Below, one piece after another: positions 30,691-34,397 of a stretch of DNA of 34,397 nucleotides. Made by a program: the position numbers and the translations under genes. Source of the stretch: Psilocybe azurescens (lineage: Eukaryota > Basidiomycota > Agaricomycetes > Agaricales > Agrocybaceae); NCBI GenBank assembly GCA_023853785.1, contig JAJIRX010000344.1, positions 1 to 34,397 of the forward strand, read 5' to 3'. Each line of letters begins with the position of its first letter. Position 1 is the first letter of the stretch. The notes under the pieces are model-generated. The model saw nothing but the letters and a program-made list of their open reading frames with translations. It made no database searches and was not told the origin of the DNA.

Positions 30691-33410
30691 CCGCCTTGAC
30701 TTGCTTCAAATATGTTTCTTCAACTCGCATCAGTAATACTTGTGCCTTTGCGAGGGACTCGGAAGTGCATTGATATTGAAGCTGAGATACTTGTGCAGGC
30801 AAGGTCTTCTCAAGAACGTCTGTCTGTTCATCTACCTTTGCCGAGCATTTTGGAATTTGTTATGAGATAGACGTATTTTCTTATTGTGCTCCTCAATTTT
30901 TCTGTCTAGAGCCTCAAGGGCACTGTGGTGGCCATTAACTAGAACTGGTCAATAAATTTGTTACCTTTTGAATAGTTAATTGACGTACATTTACGTTTGA
31001 GATTCTTAGTCGCATTCTCAGAGATATGTCCTGAAAGACAGGATGGTCGCACCCCAGCTTGCTCCGATGCCTGTCAATGAAAATTGTCAAGTTATAAATA
31101 TTGCTGAAGAAGTTTCATCACCTGTAAGGTTCTTATTTTCATATTATCAAAGGCCTGTCCTTTTTTATGCCGCCAACCAGAGTACAATGAATGCCTTCAC
31201 AATTGACATCGGAATGGACACTCTCAATCAGGTTGCTAGTCGAATCACCCGCCCTCCAAACTGACTCAGGAATATGGCTCTTCTCCCAGCACAACGCTTC
31301 AAAAGCAAATTTACTACGGATTTTGTCTTTGACCCAGTCTGCACATAAAAATATCAGATCAGACCACGGAAATAAAAAGGCAATGGCCAAGCGCCATAAT
31401 CATACCAGACAAAAGAAATACTTACCCGCTCCAGACTTCCCTCCATTCTGAAAAATTGTGTCAAGAGCACCATTCCAATCGCTGTGTTGCATACAAATGA
31501 GGCTGTGCATTACATTTCTTATGTCCTCAGAAACAGGAATTTTTCAAATATTCTGTTTGCATGTCCTATGCACAGGCGAAAGAGGTGGTGGAGGTGTTCA
31601 TAAGGACTGAGAGACCGTAGAAGCTGTTGAGGCTCATGGAGGTCATATTTTTGCATGAAACAAGGTTGTTGGCAGATCTTTTGGAGGTGAAGTCCAAGGC
31701 CTGGTAAAATTTATGTCTGTTAAACTTGATAAATTAATTGTAACTGTGAGGAATAAGATACCTTTAGCCTGGCCACCATGTTGGTCCCCAGTCCACATTA
31801 AGATCATGCCTTCAAAGTTGTTCACACCCTCTCCGTGGATATGGCGCCAATGCAATTCATGGCCTGTATCATACTTTACTATCTCTTCAATTCCAGCAAA
31901 GACTTTTTCATGAGCAGCAGTGGTTTGTTGATTGATAAAAACTCTGCAAAATGTAATGTCTGACAGAGTTGTGAAGGCATAACTTACTAAATTTGAATTT
32001 AGAAAGTCGCTGCTACTTGCTTGTATTTGCAGTCTGGTCCATAGATCCAATCTCAAACTCTTGAAATCCTACAACATGTTTGAAACCTATATTGCTTTGA
32101 AGATACTGAGAGTTGAGCATCCGTGCACTTCCTTCTTTTGTCATGCAGATAATGATTCAAAGAAAGTTCGAACCACTATCAACACTGCGATCTGTAGGCT
32201 CGTCGTCTTCATGCTCTTCCAAGCTCTCTTGAGGTATTTCAATGATTTGACATATGTAATATTTGTCAGGTGGGCCATGGTCATCTTGGCATTTCTTAAG
32301 ATATTTGGCGCCTGTATTTTAAGTAGTCAGAAATTAGTAGACCTAGAAAACGGCTGGTATCCCTGACCTTCCCAACCCGTTCCTGCAGGGAATATTTTGT
32401 TTTTAACTTGATCTATGTAGTAGTTAAGGTGGGACCTGTTTGCAAGAGAAATATGCAGGTCACAGAGCGTAGAGTGTAAAACATCTGGGAGTTGTGAAGA
32501 TAGGTAGGTCTTGAGCACAGGATGGCGTAGGAAACGGCGAGGGCGTCAAGTCAGCTAGGTCATTGTCAAGGCTTTGGAGTAACTTTGAAATCTCTGTGCA
32601 GATAGATGGTGGGGTCTTCTGAGGGATGGGTATTGGGGGAGAGTGATGGCCATGGCAGACAACCAACGACCATGGGCAAGACTGTCAATACTCAGGTAAT
32701 GGCTCATAAAAATGAAATGTCGCTTGACATGATAAATGAGCCATCTTGAGTTGTATGAGACGTTGGTGGTCATCACAGTGGTCTCGTGCTGAATTCAAAT
32801 TTTAGGTGGAAAAGAACATATACACATCCATTTTGACTTACAGCAGAATATTTTTGCCATGAAAAATTTGTAACCGTTGAACACTCAGGGAGAGGGCCAT
32901 ATCCCAGTTGCCTTGCTTCATATTCCATTTGATCCAGCTCGTCCTCATCTTCAAAAAATAGGCTTCAAGATAGTTCAGGTTGTAGGAGTCATCAACATAT
33001 TGAATGAAGTGATCGCGAATTTTGCCATATATTGTGGTGTTCACATCTAATGATAGCTGGCCTCAAGTTCAATTGTTGTAATAGGAATGGTTTGGTATAC
33101 CTTAGAAAGCCTTTGTCGTTTTGATCAAATTCAAGCAGATCCGTCCTTCACAGAGCTCCTGGAGGGGTGTATAACCTCAGCTAAGCTGATGTTGGTGCTC
33201 AAGGAGTGAACAGTGAGCTTCTTGCTCCACCCTGTTTGTAAGAGTCTCTTCATGTTTCGCAGCTCTACATCCAACCTTGCGTAGCGCTGTGATAAAAGCC
33301 GCAGTCTTTTGAAATATGTCATGAGCCGGATTGGATACTTCATGTTGAATCTGCCTCTCAAATTCGAATCTCTGCCTCAATGTCTCACCAGTAACACCAG
33401 CTAGATATGT
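30691..33410 (-). pseudogene. Decayed multi-exon gene, possibly MULE-transposase-related
   Basis: Reading leftward from 33410: GVTGETLRQRFEFERQIQHE; KIRDHFIQYVDD..Y (32840-33040); CDDHQRLIQLKMAHLSCQAT (about 32700-32780); LCDLHISLANRSHLNYYIDQ then NKIFPAGTGWEG (about 32360-32460); a central exon with FAGIEEIVKYDTGHELHWRH and TGDQHGGQAKG (about 31755-31900). EHLHHLFRLCIGHA follows (about 31570-31600), then WVKDKIRSKFAFEALCWEKS and STSNLIESVHSDVNCEGIHC (about 31165-31330), then GVRPSCLSGHISENATKNLK (about 30990-31050). The end is a coiled-coil-like LDRKIEEHNKKIRLSHNKFQ (about 30850-30920). I recall similar hypothetical proteins as large families in agaricomycetes. The DTG..H..D-G..G pattern recalls the MULE transposase core but this is unproven. 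Pieces lie in several frames with stops, and the 5' end is cut at a palindromic insertion near 33411. Confidence 0.55.
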
Positions 33411-33592
33411 TACACTGTAACATATGATATGATAGAAAGTACAGTTACAGTGTAGCATTTCATATGGGTTCAGTGGTCCCTTTGAACCAGTGAATGTTTC
33501 CCTTCCATTTGGGCAGCCTACACTGTACCATATGATATGGTACAGTAAATCTGCTCAATGGCTCATACCCAGGCATTTTTGCAGGCTGCCTG
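33411..33592. repeat. Cluster of small palindromes (MITE remnants)
   Basis: TACACTGTAACATATGATAT and its inverted partner AGTTACAGTGTA span 33411-33454. A second copy, TACACTGTACCATATGATAT followed by GGTACAGTA, lies at about 33521-33549. GGCAGCC (33511) and GGCTGCC (about 33585) enclose the second. They sit exactly where the upstream gene loses its 5' exon. Confidence 0.65.
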
Positions 33593-33724
33593 GCATACAT
33601 TCTGTGGCTCCGGGTGTCTACAGGAAACTGGTAATGCCTTAATTTTGCAATGAATTGACAAGCATTGGTGCACACACCATAATAAATTATGAGTGAGCAA
33701 CCGGGAAAGAACCGGACTGTAAAT

Positions 33725-34255
33725 GTGATTTAAACAAGCCAAGAATCATGCAAATCGGACAGGATTTGAGGGAGATATAATAGTTGTAATGATCCAATTT
33801 TGTGTATTTGGCCCCGGGGCAGGGCGGGAATGAGTGCCACCCTGGTCCCGGTCCCGGAGTAAACGCATGAAAAAATATGGAAAAAATTCCAATCAAAATG
33901 AGCCTAGAAACAGCCAACTCAGACAGGATTTGAGGGAGATATAATGGTTGTAATGATCCAATTTTGTGTATTTGGCCCCAGGGCAGGGCGGAAATGAGTG
34001 CCGCCCGGTCCCGGTCCAGGTTTAAAATACATGAAAGAATCTGGAAAAAATTCCAATCAAAATGAGCCTAGAAACAGCCAAAATGGAGTGATATATGTGG
34101 GTTGTAAATTTCCAATTTTGCTGTATTTAGCCTTGGACCAGAACTGGAACTGGAACCGGGACCAGGGACACAGGCTACTGCATAGCACAAAAATAGGCAC
34201 GAAATCTGATTCAAACAAACCTATAATGATTAAAAACGGATAAGATTTGAGGAGT
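33725..34255. repeat. Tandem array, ~163-bp unit, about 3.5 copies
   Basis: Units contain CAAAATGAGCCTAGAAACAG, CAGGATTTGAGGGAGATATA, TTGTAATGATCCAATTTTGT, GTATTTGGCCCC and a GC-rich CCGGTCCCGGTCC box. Equivalent points fall at about 33735, 33899, 34062 and 34216. The unit's GAGCC..AAAACAGCC..GAGATAT core is the same as in foldback elements C, D and E at 4.8-6.3 kb. Confidence 0.88.
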
Positions 34256-34271
34256 ATACATAGGCTGCAAC

Positions 34272-34397
34272 TGTTACGGACACTTTATTTTCTTTTGCTT
34301 TTCCTTTTTCTTTTCCTTTTCATATATAAAACCTTCCTGTCACATGATGTTGTCCATCAGTCCATCATGTGACAGGAAGGTTTCTATATGAAAGGAA
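34272..34397 (+). mobile_element. Probable LTR start with long inverted repeat, runs off the window
   Basis: TGTTACGGACACTTTATTTT followed by a CT-rich run resembles the start of the solo LTR at 3550. Then comes a TATA-like CATATATAAAA and an inverted repeat: 34329-34349 pairs perfectly with 34363-34383 (AAACCTTCCTGTCACATGATG, loop 13 nt). Pairing continues outward with small gaps to the window edge. The other end is not visible, so the LTR call is provisional. Confidence 0.5.

Overview
The window looks like a transposon-rich, gene-poor stretch of a filamentous fungal genome, most likely a mushroom-forming basidiomycete (Agaricomycetes). Supporting this are short GT-AG introns of about 50-75 nt, a NACHT-type P-loop gene of the kind these fungi carry in large numbers, an F-box/LRR-like gene pair, a Helitron with fused Rep and PIF1-type helicase, a solo LTR with 5-bp target duplications, and many foldback and MITE-like repeats. 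I see no prokaryotic features. No gene reads as fully intact: every recognisable protein has frameshifts, stops or a missing part.

Layout. (1) 1-8.8 kb: a decayed Helitron on the minus strand. Its Rep/helicase gene is cut into a 3' piece (125-3040) and a 5' piece (6567 to about 8.7 kb) by a 3,526-bp terminal-inverted-repeat insertion (3041-6566). Removing the insertion and one copy of a 2-bp AT duplication restores the reading frame exactly. The insertion itself contains a perfect solo LTR (3550-3967) and three foldback elements (about 4.85, 5.54 and 6.00 kb). (2) 9.2-11.6 kb: AT-rich DNA with a 660-bp degenerate inverted repeat, a dead gene fragment and a tRNA-derived SINE-like sequence. (3) 11606-13778: a 2.17-kb element with TIRs and an 8-bp target duplication (TACATTCA). 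It has two inverted arrays of short TCCANTGGA-like motifs around a G-rich minisatellite, and it sits about 30 bp upstream of the start of a NACHT gene. (4) 13818-17114: the NACHT gene, with Walker A and B intact, several frameshifts, and two introns still well formed. (5) 17.3-19.5 kb and 21.4-23.6 kb: two diverged direct copies of a segment holding an F-box/LRR-like gene. The first copy has lost the F-box. Both copies begin with what looks like the last intron and exon of a NACHT gene. Between them lies a decayed, Ser-rich multi-exon gene. (6) 24.6-27.7 kb: MITEs. One is a young palindromic MITE with 59/59 identical inverted ends, split by a 981-bp element with an 8-bp duplication (CTATTTCT). 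That element's TIR core (CTTTACAC..CCCCCA) matches the 11.6-13.8 kb element. (7) 27.8-30.2 kb plus strand and 30.7-33.4 kb minus strand: two decayed intron-rich genes of basidiomycete-type unknown families. (8) 33.4-34.4 kb: palindromes, a tandem array of about 163 bp, and the apparent start of another LTR with a long inverted repeat running to the window edge.

The genes do not form a pathway. The interest lies in how the elements nest, in a shared TIR family with two different sets of subterminal motifs, in a foldback family whose arm sequence recurs at several places, and in a NACHT/F-box neighbourhood that duplicated and decayed.
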